Positions 1 through 6,893 of a stretch of 28,342 bases of DNA are shown here, piece after piece. The position numbers and the translations under genes are program-made. Origin of the DNA: a virus; the IMG/VR virus record IMGVR_UViG_3300026478_000706, positions 1 to 28,342 of that record, one strand, 5' to 3'. Positions within the stretch are counted from its first letter, which is position 1; each line of letters begins with the position of its first letter. The notes beneath the pieces are model-generated. The model was not told where the DNA came from and did not search any database. It saw nothing but the letters and a program-made list of their open reading frames with translations.

Positions 1-65
1 ACATAACCCTCTCTTCTGGGACAGCCGCAGCTAGGGGCAAAATTGTAGCAACTCGCATTGTCTAA
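1..65 (+). CDS. C-terminal end of an upstream gene, probably a virion/tail protein (partial)
   Basis: An open frame enters from the left edge and ends at TAA 63-65. Its last visible residues read ITLSSGTAAARGKIVATRIV. Only about 20 codons are seen, so no domain can be named. The small-residue, beta-prone end and the position directly before a tail-type gene on the same strand suggest a structural or fibre protein, which is inference. A 36-base gap separates it from the next start. Confidence 0.5.
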   Translation, partial: ITLSSGTAAARGKIVATRIV

Positions 66-101
66 TTTTTACATTAATTTACTCAAATAAAAGGACTAAA
101 T

Positions 102-1139
102 GTGGCTAACGTAAATTACTTAGGATCGTACGGGGATGGAATCAACTCCTCATTGATGTTTAGGAATAAACTTATCAATGGCGGGTTTGATATTTGGCAA
201 AGAGGGACGAGTCAAACTAGTGATGGATATGGCAGTGATGATCGGTGGTTAAATAGCCATTCTGGTAGCACTAAAACTGCGTCTAGGCAAACATTTACGC
301 TAGGACAAACGGATGTTCCCGCAAGTCCAAAATATTGGTCTAGAACCGTTGTAACAAGCGCTGCTGGATCTGCTAACTATTGTCACAAACGACAAGCCGT
401 GGAAAGTGTACTTAGTTTTGCCGGTCAAACGGTAACGCTTTCGTTTTGGGCCAAGGCTGACGCTTCAAAAAATATCGCGATTGAGTTCAAGCAATCGTTC
501 GGCACTGGAGGATCACCGAGTGCAGATGTGAACGGAGCTAGTGTTACGACGGTCGCTCTTACATCGACGTGGGCTAGATACACAGTGACAGCAAATATCC
601 CAAGCATTTCTGGAAAAATTCTTGGCACCGATGGCAATGACAATTTGCAAATAGTTTTTTGGTTTGATGCTGGTTCATCTTTTAACTCCCGCACAAACTC
701 CCTAGGCCAACAATCCGGCACATTTGACATTGCCAATGTGCAGTTAGAATCTGGTACAGTAGCAACACCTTTTGAGCAAAGACCAATTGGTTTAGAGTTA
801 AATCTTTGTCAGCGTTTTTATCAAGTACATAGTGCTGGATCAAATAGTATTTTCAATTCAACGTTTCAAAGTTCAACCTCAGTCGAGACACAATGGATTG
901 GATTTATTGTGCCTATGAGGGATTTCAACACCGTGACGCTAGAACAAACCATTACATCTGGAATTAGTGCTCAATCATTTAACGGAACAATAATTGGTAC
1001 TGCAACCAGTTTGCAACTTGGTGCGACATCAAAGGGTGAAAGTGCTTTTAGATTATATTTAATTGGAACCGGCTATGGAACTGAAGCCAAATTTGTATTC
1101 ATAGGAACTAATAAAGTTAGACTAACGAACGAATTATAA
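102..1139 (+). CDS. Tail fibre/receptor-binding-type protein with carbohydrate-binding-like beta-sandwich
   Basis: The start is GTG at 102, preceded by AAGGA at 91-95; the ATG at 100 is out of frame and stops at once. The 345-residue protein opens with FRNKLINGGFDIWQRG (about 20-35) and has a beta-rich middle with TLSFWAKA near residue 113. This leads to the phrase DIANVQLESGTVATPFEQRP followed by LCQRFYQ (about 208-240). That combination recurs in phage tail and fibre proteins and resembles carbohydrate-binding modules of the jelly-roll type. The last 100 residues are a separate beta-rich stretch without recognised motifs. It sits directly upstream of three repeat-bearing adhesin genes on the same strand, supporting a role at the virion tip. 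No enzymatic motif is visible. Family placement is from remembered sequence pattern, not a search. Confidence 0.72.
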   Translation: MANVNYLGSYGDGINSSLMFRNKLINGGFDIWQRGTSQTSDGYGSDDRWLNSHSGSTKTASRQTFTLGQTDVPASPKYWSRTVVTSAAGSANYCHKRQAVESVLSFAGQTVTLSFWAKADASKNIAIEFKQSFGTGGSPSADVNGASVTTVALTSTWARYTVTANIPSISGKILGTDGNDNLQIVFWFDAGSSFNSRTNSLGQQSGTFDIANVQLESGTVATPFEQRPIGLELNLCQRFYQVHSAGSNSIFNSTFQSSTSVETQWIGFIVPMRDFNTVTLEQTITSGISAQSFNGTIIGTATSLQLGATSKGESAFRLYLIGTGYGTEAKFVFIGTNKVRLTNEL

Positions 1140-1183
1140 AATGATTTAAAAGTTAGTTTTAGTAAGCGATTAAGGGTTTTAAA

Positions 1184-2458
1184 ATGTCTAATTCATCAGT
1201 TTCAGTATCTCAAAACTTTTCTCAAATAATGTTTGCTAATCAAAGTCAAACATTCGCAGGAATTAAAACCTTTGATGAAGTTCTAATTAACAACGCAATG
1301 CCAGCCCTAACTGGTACCCAAGATGTAAACCAGTGGCTAAAATCTTTAAGACAGCTACACATTAAAAACGCAAACACCTATACCAGAGTAGTACAGTATG
1401 CACATGGCGTGACAGCGGTTGATTATGCCTACACTGGCGGCGTCTACTCACCCACGCAGAATCGGATTTATTTGGCCCCCGATGGTCAAGCCAACCAAAC
1501 TAACTGGCACTATATTGACTGCAACACCGGTAGCGTAGTGGCTTATGCCCATGGCGTGACAGCTGTTTCAGGAGCCTACACTGGCGGCGTCTACTCACCC
1601 ACGCAGAATCGGATTTATCTGGTACCTAGTGGTCAATCAAACCAGACCAACTGGCACTATATTGACTGCAATACCGGTAGCGTAGTAGCTTATGCACATG
1701 GCGTGACAGCGGTTCTAAGCGCCTACACTGGCGGCGTCTACTCACCCACGCAGAATCGGATTTATTTGGTTCCATATAGTCAAGCCAACCAGACCAACTG
1801 GCACTATATTGACTGTGCCACCGGTAGCGTAGTGGCTTATGCCCATGGCGTGACAGCTGTTTCAGGAGCCTACACTGGCGGCGTCTACTCACCCACGCAG
1901 AATCGGATTTATTTGGTTCCATATAACCAATCAAACCAAACTAACTGGCATTACATTGACTGTAATACCGGTAGCGTAGTGGCTTATGCGAATGGCGTGA
2001 CGGGAGGTCTTCATTGGGGCGGCGTCTACTCACCCACGCAGAATCGGATTTATTTTATTACAGCGGGTAATCAAACTAACTGGTACTATATTGACTGCAA
2101 CACCGGCAACGTGGTGGCTTATGCGCACGGTGTAACGTCGGTTTTTCTATTTTATTTGGGCGGCGTCTACTCACCCACCCAAAATCGGATTTATTTGGTT
2201 CCATATAATCAATCTACTGTTGCCAACTGGCATTACATTGACTGCAACACCGGCAACGTGGTGGCTTATGCACATGGGGTGACCGCAGTTGCAGGAGCAT
2301 ACAGGGGCGGCGTCTACTCGCCCACGCAAAACAGGATTTATTTTGTTCCATATCGTCAGGGTAACCAAACCAACTGGCACTATATACAATTTGCTGGAGA
2401 TAATTCTGGCATTATTCCGTATATGTTTGGATCAACTATATTAAGTTCTACACTTTAA
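1184..2458 (+). CDS. Seven-repeat beta-propeller fibre protein, copy 1
   Basis: ATG at 1184 has AAGGG at 1173-1177 upstream. Residues 1-65 form a fibre-like head (SQTFAGIKTFDEVLINNAMP, then a TGTQDVNQWLKSLRQLHI segment). Residues about 70-400 hold seven copies of a repeat with the core GGVYSPTQNRIY, a variable P-x-x-Q loop, NQTNWHYIDCNTGSVVAY and AHGVTAV. Most units are 49 residues (147 bp); unit boundaries around repeats 5 and 6 are 141 bp. The VYSPTQNRIY...IDCNTGSVV pattern resembles YVTN/Kelch-type blades, and seven units suit a closed propeller. The protein ends with IIPYMFGSTILSSTL, also present in the two following paralogues. Likely role: distal tail fibre or receptor-binding adhesin. 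The fold and function are inference; the repeat count and periodicity are seen. Confidence 0.75.
   Translation: MSNSSVSVSQNFSQIMFANQSQTFAGIKTFDEVLINNAMPALTGTQDVNQWLKSLRQLHIKNANTYTRVVQYAHGVTAVDYAYTGGVYSPTQNRIYLAPDGQANQTNWHYIDCNTGSVVAYAHGVTAVSGAYTGGVYSPTQNRIYLVPSGQSNQTNWHYIDCNTGSVVAYAHGVTAVLSAYTGGVYSPTQNRIYLVPYSQANQTNWHYIDCATGSVVAYAHGVTAVSGAYTGGVYSPTQNRIYLVPYNQSNQTNWHYIDCNTGSVVAYANGVTGGLHWGGVYSPTQNRIYFITAGNQTNWYYIDCNTGNVVAYAHGVTSVFLFYLGGVYSPTQNRIYLVPYNQSTVANWHYIDCNTGNVVAYAHGVTAVAGAYRGGVYSPTQNRIYFVPYRQGNQTNWHYIQFAGDNSGIIPYMFGSTILSSTL
1391..2386 (+). repeat. Seven tandem 141-147 bp repeats in fibre copy 1
   Basis: Successive GGCGGCGTCTAC cores begin at 1436, 1583, 1730, 1877, 2018, 2159 and 2306, giving spacings of 147, 147, 147, 141, 141 and 147 bp. 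Most codons are identical between units, including third positions. Differences cluster in the codons after GTNACAGCNGTT and in the loop after the next proline. Confidence 0.95.
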
Positions 2459-2475
2459 ACTTATTAAGGTTTTAT

Positions 2476-3783
2476 ATGAGTAGCTCATCTGTAACATTTC
2501 AAAATAAATATATTGTTCCTGCTTCCCCTACCCAAGATGGTGCAATAAGCACTTCTGCTCAAACATTCACAGGAATTAAAACCTTTGATGAAGTTCTAAT
2601 TAACAACGCAATGCCAGCCCTAACTGGTACCCAAGATGTAAACCAGTGGCTGAAGTCATTGAAACAACTACATATTAAAAATACAAACACTTACACCAGA
2701 ACAGTACAGTTTGCACATGGCGTAACGGCAGTTCAATATGCCTACATTGGAGGCGTCTACTCGCCCACGCAGAATCGGATTTATCTGGTACCTAGTGGTC
2801 AATCAAACCAGACCAACTGGCACTATATTGACTGCAATACCGGTAGCGTAGTAGCTTATGCGGCCGCCCTGAATACGATTGCGTATAGCTACATTGGCGG
2901 CGTTTACTCACCCACGCAGAATCGGATTTATTTTGTTCCAGACAACCAAACCACCTCAGGCGTTTGGCACTATATTGACTGTAATACCGGTAGCGCAGCG
3001 GGTTATGCACATGGGGTGACCGCAGTTGCAGGAGCATACAGGGGCGGCGTCTACTCGCCCACGCAAAACAGGATTTATTTTGTTCCATATCGTCAGGGTA
3101 ACCAAACCAACTGGCACTATATTGACTGCAATACTGGTAGCGTAGTGGCTTATGCACATGGCGCAACGGCGGTTGATTATGCCTACGCCGGCGGCGTCTA
3201 CTCACCCACGCAAAACAGGATTTATTTTGTTCCTAGTGGCCAAACCAACCAAACTAACTGGCACTATATCGATTGTTCTACCGGTAGCGTAGTGGCTTAT
3301 GCCCATGGCGTGACAGCACTACTGTATGCCTACGCCGCCGGCGTCTACTCGCCCACGCAGAATAGGATTTATTTTGTTCCAAATCGTCAGGGTAACCAAA
3401 CCAACTGGCACTATATTGACTGCAATACTGGTAGCGTAGTGGCTTATGCACATGGTGTAATAGCAGTTGAGTACGCCTACTTTGGCAGCGTCTACTCACC
3501 TACGCAAAACAGGATTTATTTAATTCCATATGGCCAAGGCAATCAAGCCAACTGGCATTACATTGACTGCAACACCGGCAGCGTAGTGGCTTATGCCCAT
3601 GGTGTAACAGCAGCTGCAAATACTTATTGGGGAGGCGTCTACTCACCCACGCAAAATAGAATTTATCCTATTCCATACAGTCAATCAAACCAAACCAACT
3701 GGCATTATTTACAACCTACCTGCGACGCCTCTGGTGTTATTCCGTATATGTTTGGGTCAAGTATCTTAAGTTCTACACTTTAA
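2476..3783 (+). CDS. Seven-repeat beta-propeller fibre protein, copy 2
   Basis: This is a paralogue of the preceding gene, starting at ATG 2476 after AAGG at 2466-2469, with 17 bases between the genes. The head is longer and contains SPTQDGAISTSAQTFTGIKT, a phrase type common in phage fibres. It then shares 82 identical bases with copy 1 (2570-2651 versus 1257-1338). Seven repeats follow, each with the GGVYSPTQNRIY core, though repeat 5 has AGVYSP and repeat 6 GSVYSP. Variable residues differ from repeat to repeat, while flanking codons are mostly identical. Repeat 3 is base-for-base the same as repeat 7 of copy 1 over 120 bp. The C-terminus again reads IPYMFGSSILSSTL. A receptor-binding propeller is the likely role, by inference from repeat type and context. 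Confidence 0.75.
   Translation: MSSSSVTFQNKYIVPASPTQDGAISTSAQTFTGIKTFDEVLINNAMPALTGTQDVNQWLKSLKQLHIKNTNTYTRTVQFAHGVTAVQYAYIGGVYSPTQNRIYLVPSGQSNQTNWHYIDCNTGSVVAYAAALNTIAYSYIGGVYSPTQNRIYFVPDNQTTSGVWHYIDCNTGSAAGYAHGVTAVAGAYRGGVYSPTQNRIYFVPYRQGNQTNWHYIDCNTGSVVAYAHGATAVDYAYAGGVYSPTQNRIYFVPSGQTNQTNWHYIDCSTGSVVAYAHGVTALLYAYAAGVYSPTQNRIYFVPNRQGNQTNWHYIDCNTGSVVAYAHGVIAVEYAYFGSVYSPTQNRIYLIPYGQGNQANWHYIDCNTGSVVAYAHGVTAAANTYWGGVYSPTQNRIYPIPYSQSNQTNWHYLQPTCDASGVIPYMFGSSILSSTL
2704..3710 (+). repeat. Seven tandem ~147 bp repeats in fibre copy 2
   Basis: Seven units of the same type as in copy 1 lie in this span, recognised by the repeated GTCTACTCRCCCACGCA core. Unit 3 (3003-3122) is identical to unit 7 of copy 1. 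The 5' half of unit 2 uses a different sequence (GCGGCCGCCCTG) where others have the AHG codons, a sign of local replacement. Confidence 0.93.
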
Positions 3784-3800
3784 ATTTATTAAGGTTTTAT

Positions 3801-5117
3801 ATGAGTAGCTCATCTGTAACATTACCAACAAGTGTCTGCGTGCCCTTGGCATCCTCTACCCAAGATGGTGTAGTTAGCACTACTGTTCAAGCGTTTTCAG
3901 GAACTAAGACCTTTGATGGCGGATATTTAATCAACAACGCAATGCCCGCCCTAACCGGTACCCAAGACGTAAACCAGTGGCTGAAGTCACTGAAACAGCT
4001 ACATATTAAAAATACAAATACCTACACCGGAGCAGTACAATTTGCACATGGCGTGACGGCGGTTTCGGGTGCCTACTTTGGCGGCGTCTATTCACCCACG
4101 CAGAACAGAATTTATTTAGTTCCAAACCAACAAGCCACCTCAGCTAATTGGCACTATATTGATTGCAACACCGGTAGCGTAGTAGCTTATGCACATGGTG
4201 TGACGGCGGTTTCAGGAGCATACAGAGGCGGCGTCTACTCGCCCACGCAAAATAGGATTTATTTTGTTCCATATGGTCAGGGTAACCAAACCAACTGGCA
4301 TTACATTGACTGCAATACCGGTAGCGTAGTAGCTTATGCACACGGTGTGACGGCGGTTGCAAGCGCTTACACTGGCGGCGTCTACTCACCCACCCAGAAC
4401 AGGATTTATTTAGTTCCTGACAGCCAAGCCAACCAAACCAACTGGCATTACATTGACTGCAATACCGGTAGCGTAGTTGCTTACGCACACGGTGTGACCG
4501 CAGTTATAAGTGCTTATTGGTGCGGTGTATACTCGCCTACGCAGAACAGGATTTATTTTGCTCCCAATAGTCAAGCTAACCAAACCAACTGGCACTATAT
4601 TGATTGCGCTACCGGTAGCGTAGTTGCTTACGCACATGGAGTAACGGCAGTTTCGGCTGCCTACTTTGGCGGCGTCTACTCGCCCACGCAAAACAGGATT
4701 TATTTTGCTCCCAATAGTCAAGCCAACCAAACTAACTGGCACTATATTGACTGCAACACCGGTAGCGTAGTAGCTTATGCACATGGCGTGACAGCTGTTT
4801 CAGGAGCCTACTATGGTGGCGTCTATCTGTCTACACAGAATAGAATTTATTTGGTTCCAAGTTTTCAAGCTAATCAGACCAACTGGCATTACATTGACTG
4901 CAATACCGGTAGCGTGGTAGCTTATACCAACGGCGTGACAACGACTATAAATAGTTGTTATGCCGGCGGTGTTTATTCTCCTATGCAGAATAGGATTTAT
5001 TTTGCTCCTAATACACAAGCCAACCAAACCAACTGGCACTATATGCAACCTATGAGCGATAGTACCGGCATTAACCCACACATGTTTGGTTCTACTATCT
5101 TAAGTTCTACATTTTAG
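3801..5117 (+). CDS. Seven-repeat beta-propeller fibre protein, copy 3
   Basis: The third tandem paralogue starts at ATG 3801. Its leader and first codons (about 3787-3823) are nearly identical to those of copy 2, including AAGG 10 bases upstream. The head contains SSTQDGVVSTTVQAFSGTKT and TFDGGYLINNAMP; the extra GG makes this module slightly different from copies 1 and 2. Seven repeats follow. Repeat 6 has GGVYLSTQ instead of GGVYSPTQ, and repeat 7 has a longer variable loop and SPMQ. The end is NPHMFGSTILSSTF. It closes the + strand fibre block and converges with the opposite-strand gene only two bases past its TAG, leaving no room for a hairpin terminator. Function as an alternative adhesin or hetero-oligomer partner is inference. 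Confidence 0.75.
   Translation: MSSSSVTLPTSVCVPLASSTQDGVVSTTVQAFSGTKTFDGGYLINNAMPALTGTQDVNQWLKSLKQLHIKNTNTYTGAVQFAHGVTAVSGAYFGGVYSPTQNRIYLVPNQQATSANWHYIDCNTGSVVAYAHGVTAVSGAYRGGVYSPTQNRIYFVPYGQGNQTNWHYIDCNTGSVVAYAHGVTAVASAYTGGVYSPTQNRIYLVPDSQANQTNWHYIDCNTGSVVAYAHGVTAVISAYWCGVYSPTQNRIYFAPNSQANQTNWHYIDCATGSVVAYAHGVTAVSAAYFGGVYSPTQNRIYFAPNSQANQTNWHYIDCNTGSVVAYAHGVTAVSGAYYGGVYLSTQNRIYLVPSFQANQTNWHYIDCNTGSVVAYTNGVTTTINSCYAGGVYSPMQNRIYFAPNTQANQTNWHYMQPMSDSTGINPHMFGSTILSSTF
4035..5045 (+). repeat. Seven tandem ~147 bp repeats in fibre copy 3
   Basis: Seven units of the same family lie here. Synonymous differences are more common than in copies 1 and 2, especially in the last two units, where the core becomes GTCTATCTGTCTACAC or GTTTATTCTCCTATGC. 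This suggests that this copy, or its end, is homogenised less often. Confidence 0.92.
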
Positions 5118-5119
5118 AT

Positions 5120-5500
5120 TTATTCAAAAAATATTGACGTTAAATCTATTAACTCTTTATCGTTGAGTTTATTTCTTGTACGATAATCGTTTCCCCAACT
5201 TACGCTTACGCCCTCTAAGCGCATATTTTCGATATCGTCGCCAAACCAAACCAATTCAATTTCTACATCTGGATCAATTCTTCGAATTGAAGCTAAAAGT
5301 CTTTGAGATTCAGCTTCAATTAGCCAATATTTTTCTACGACTGAGGTTGCCGTCCGTAACTGTTCATTAAATTCACCTAAAAATTTTATAACAATTTCTC
5401 GCGCTGTAAGACCGACCTTCTCTTCCTTCATCTTTTTGGCCCGCGAGACTCTTCTGCGGATCATCGCCTGAACTAGCTCGCGTTGTGAACTCATTCTCAT
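5120..5500 (-). CDS. Unknown 126-residue charged protein
   Basis: I do not recognise this protein. It begins MRMSSQRELVQAMIRRRVSR, a basic helical start, followed by a probable helical stretch (REIVIKFLGEFNEQLRTAT, about 34-52). An acidic, beta-prone C-terminus contains EIELVWFGDD. Two starts are possible: ATG 5500, or the in-frame ATG two codons later at 5494, which is better spaced from the AGG upstream. It is the last gene of the leftward operon, separated by 3 bases from the preceding 83-residue gene, so the two are surely co-transcribed. It has no signal peptide, membrane segment or metal motif. It overlaps no fibre codon but ends only two bases from the converging fibre gene. Confidence 0.7.
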   Translation of the reverse strand: MRMSSQRELVQAMIRRRVSRAKKMKEEKVGLTAREIVIKFLGEFNEQLRTATSVVEKYWLIEAESQRLLASIRRIDPDVEIELVWFGDDIENMRLEGVSVSWGNDYRTRNKLNDKELIDLTSIFFE

Positions 5501-5503
5501 CGC

Positions 5504-5755
5504 CTAATCAAGAGGTTGTTTTTCTTCTTCTGTAAGATCAGAAGGTTTTACATCTCTTGCGTATCCTAAACGGCGAATCAAAGCATCAGCAATAGCTACA
5601 CACTCTTCTGCTAAAGAATCCGGATTTTTATATCCCTGATTAAGCATAATTAGTCCAGATAAAGCTTGGCCGGCAAACCGAACGCGCATCTCTTCGCGGA
5701 TCTTTGCTCTCTTCTGTCTTCCGTCTTCTTGTGCTTTTAGATAACTGCTGCTCAT
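5504..5755 (-). CDS. Unknown 83-residue helical protein
   Basis: ATG 5755 has a good ribosome site, AGGAGA, in the correct sense upstream. The N-terminus is rich in Lys, Arg and Glu (KAQEDGRQKRAKIREEMRVR), followed by FAGQALSGLIMLNQGYKNPD and SLAEECVAIADALIRRLGY. The layout of an 'A-L-x-x-L-I' helix, a short break, then an 'A-x-x-x-A-D-A-L-I-x-x-L' helix recurs in small phage and prophage proteins of unknown role. It has no transmembrane segment. A 147-base gap precedes it, so it may have its own promoter, whereas the downstream 126-residue gene follows after 3 bases. The function cannot be told from sequence. Confidence 0.7.
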   Translation of the reverse strand: MSSSYLKAQEDGRQKRAKIREEMRVRFAGQALSGLIMLNQGYKNPDSLAEECVAIADALIRRLGYARDVKPSDLTEEEKQPLD

Positions 5756-5902
5756 ATCTTCTCCTATCTGATAATACTCATAGGTGGATCATTGAAGCTT
5801 CGCCACAAGCTCGGCGAACCTATTACTCGAAGCCTATATGTTACTTTTTTAAATCGACGACACAAAAGATATTTTTGTATCTTTTCATCTGTGTTGTGTG
5901 TT
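5756..5902. other. 147-bp gap in the leftward operon with two hairpins
   Basis: No convincing gene lies here; an 87-residue + strand frame crosses it but runs antisense over the genes on both sides. Two inverted repeats are visible. TTCGCC...GGCGAA (near 5797-5817) has an 8-base loop and no T-run. AAAAGATA/TATCTTTT (near 5864-5886) is AT-rich with a T-rich flank and could act as a weak terminator for the leftward transcript. In the leftward sense, TATTAT occurs about 15-20 bases before the ribosome site of the 83-residue gene, a weak -10 candidate. Confidence 0.35.
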
Positions 5903-6037
5903 TCATCGTGTTTCATGGTAACGTCTTGAAACTTTTAACTTATTCAACAAATTACGCAGTATTATGATCCATACCAAACGCTCAACTTCAACAGTAAGAC
6001 TATCTAACTCATCGTTCATGCTGGAATTAAAAACCAT
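5903..6037 (-). CDS. Small 44-residue protein, TGATG-coupled
   Basis: The frame starts at ATG 6037, sharing one base with the TGA stop of the upstream membrane-protein gene, the TGATG arrangement typical of translational coupling. An AGGA lies 8 bases upstream inside that gene. The product begins MVFNSSMNDELDSLTVEVER and continues with a hydrophobic helix (RLVWIIILRNLLNKLK), then a basic end (RRYHETR). A longer frame exists from GTG 6088, but it would overlap the membrane gene by 52 bases and has no better start. It could be a peripheral membrane peptide. No family is recognised, and the gene is supported only by the start arrangement and the operon context. Confidence 0.45.
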   Translation of the reverse strand: MVFNSSMNDELDSLTVEVERLVWIIILRNLLNKLKVSRRYHETR

Positions 6038-6369
6038 CAATGGGTTCCTAGCTTCATCAACGTCAGACCAGCCAAAACCAAACCGCACCCAATACCAGAT
6101 ATTAAGTTAAATCGTACACCAAAGAACACTATCGGAACCAATATGAACGAAACAGTTATCATTGAATCCCAGAGCATACCGTAGTAAACTAGAACAGCCG
6201 GCTGATGTATCGATCTTGCCATCATGATCCATAGAAAGTTGCCGGCAACAGCCATCCCAATCCCAAGTGGGATCAAATACGAAGACATCTTCATGCTTGG
6301 AGAAAAAGTTAACCAAGCATAAAACGTATATATTAAAGTACCAATTGCCAACATCAACGTCGGGTTCAT
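6037..6369 (-). CDS. Small integral membrane protein, four predicted helices
   Basis: The 110-residue protein is almost entirely hydrophobic, with likely membrane helices at about 4-21, 30-50, 57-82 and 87-106, separated by short polar turns (PSMKMSS, RSIHQP). The Gly-rich last helix (SGIGCGLVLAGLTLM) resembles the packing helices of small drug/metabolite transporters. The membrane-embedded Glu of classic SMR pumps is absent from helix 1, so I would not call it a transporter. The start ATG 6369 overlaps the stop of the upstream lipoprotein gene by four bases (ATGA), and the stop overlaps the next small frame. A host-envelope role during infection is possible; no specific function can be assigned. 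Confidence 0.72.
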   Translation of the reverse strand: MNPTLMLAIGTLIYTFYAWLTFSPSMKMSSYLIPLGIGMAVAGNFLWIMMARSIHQPAVLVYYGMLWDSMITVSFILVPIVFFGVRFNLISGIGCGLVLAGLTLMKLGTH

Positions 6370-6578
6370 CGCACGCTCTTTAAACAGGTCATTGAGTTGC
6401 TATCGCTGTCACGATAGACGTAGCAAACTACATTCTTTTCTTTATCCTCAAAGCGTTGAATGCCGTAATCTGCAACCTGCTTGGTCAGCATTGTGTAATC
6501 ACGCGTAGAGCATCCACCAAGAGTACCTAAAAATACTGTAATTGCAGCCAATGTCAAGATTATTGCTAAAATCTTCAT
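6366..6578 (-). CDS. Small lipoprotein (lipobox LGGC)
   Basis: The 70-residue product has a signal peptide (MKILAIILTLAAITVFLGT) ending in a lipobox LGGC, with the lipidated Cys at residue 23, so the mature chain is 48 residues. The mature part contains VVCYVYRD...SMTCLK, two cysteines that could form a disulfide in the periplasm. Small phage-borne lipoproteins with a VVCY-x(n)-SxxC ending are familiar, but without a proven role. ATG 6578 follows AAGG by 8 bases. An outer-membrane spanin would also be a short lipoprotein, but the usual proline-rich mature chain is missing and no inner-membrane partner overlaps it, so that name is not justified. Confidence 0.75.
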   Translation of the reverse strand: MKILAIILTLAAITVFLGTLGGCSTRDYTMLTKQVADYGIQRFEDKEKNVVCYVYRDSDSNSMTCLKSVR

Positions 6579-6581
6579 CGT

Positions 6582-6893
6582 TCATGCCTTTTCTAAAAGA
6601 TGTTGGGGAATCTTAATAGATCTGCGTGTATATGTTTTACTATCGTTTGATTTGCAAATCATCTCAACTTGATAGTAGAGAGTTCCCTTTTCCCAGCCCA
6701 TCAGTTCAAGAACTCTACCATTTTTTAGACAACTATTCTCGTAGAACGAAAGTTTTTCCTCGAACAGGATATTCACTCTTTCGTTCTGCTTAAACCTTAC
6801 TTCGTCGTCTAGGAACGAGTCTTCGGCGCACTGGTTCTTTACAATAGTCATGCATCCAGATAGCAGTACTATCAAAAACAAAATGTACTTCAT
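6582..6893 (-). CDS. Lipoprotein (lipobox LSGC), unknown role
   Basis: The 103-residue product begins MKYILFLIVLLSGCM, a very short signal peptide with lipobox LSGC and the acylated Cys at residue 14. The mature chain is about 90 residues with three more cysteines (NQCAED, NSCLKN, MICKS) and a probable small beta domain (GTLYYQVEMICKSND, TYTRRSIKIP). ATG 6893 overlaps the helicase stop codon by four bases (ATGA), so its translation is probably coupled to that of the helicase, an odd pairing of fork enzyme and envelope protein. It is followed after three bases by a second lipoprotein gene. No family is recognised; envelope modification or superinfection exclusion are possibilities only. Confidence 0.75.
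   Translation of the reverse strand: MKYILFLIVLLSGCMTIVKNQCAEDSFLDDEVRFKQNERVNILFEEKLSFYENSCLKNGRVLELMGWEKGTLYYQVEMICKSNDSKTYTRRSIKIPQHLLEKA

Noticed and set aside
1391-5045. Diversity-generating retroelement acting on the adhesin repeats
   Set aside because: The two variable codons after the Pro are mostly NNY, as a mutated AAY template would give. The other variable codons end in A, G, T or C (TCA, GCA, GAG, TGG, ACT), and no reverse transcriptase or template repeat is in the window. Repeat exchange explains the data better; the full genome should still be checked.
1391-5045. CRISPR-like array, because of regularly spaced repeats
   Set aside because: The 147-bp units are in-frame coding repeats with no short spacers between identical direct repeats.
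1626-5081. Several long open frames on the minus strand of the adhesin genes
   Set aside because: They are periodic shadows of the repeats, with no ribosome sites and Cys/Arg/Ser-rich products.
5704-5967. 87-residue + strand frame with hydrophobic centre
   Set aside because: It lies antisense to the 83-residue gene start and the 44-residue frame, with no ribosome site, inside a leftward operon.
6366-6893. Calling the two lipoproteins an Rz1-type outer-membrane spanin and partner
   Set aside because: There is no proline-rich mature chain, no embedded or overlapping inner-membrane spanin and no adjacent lysin or holin.
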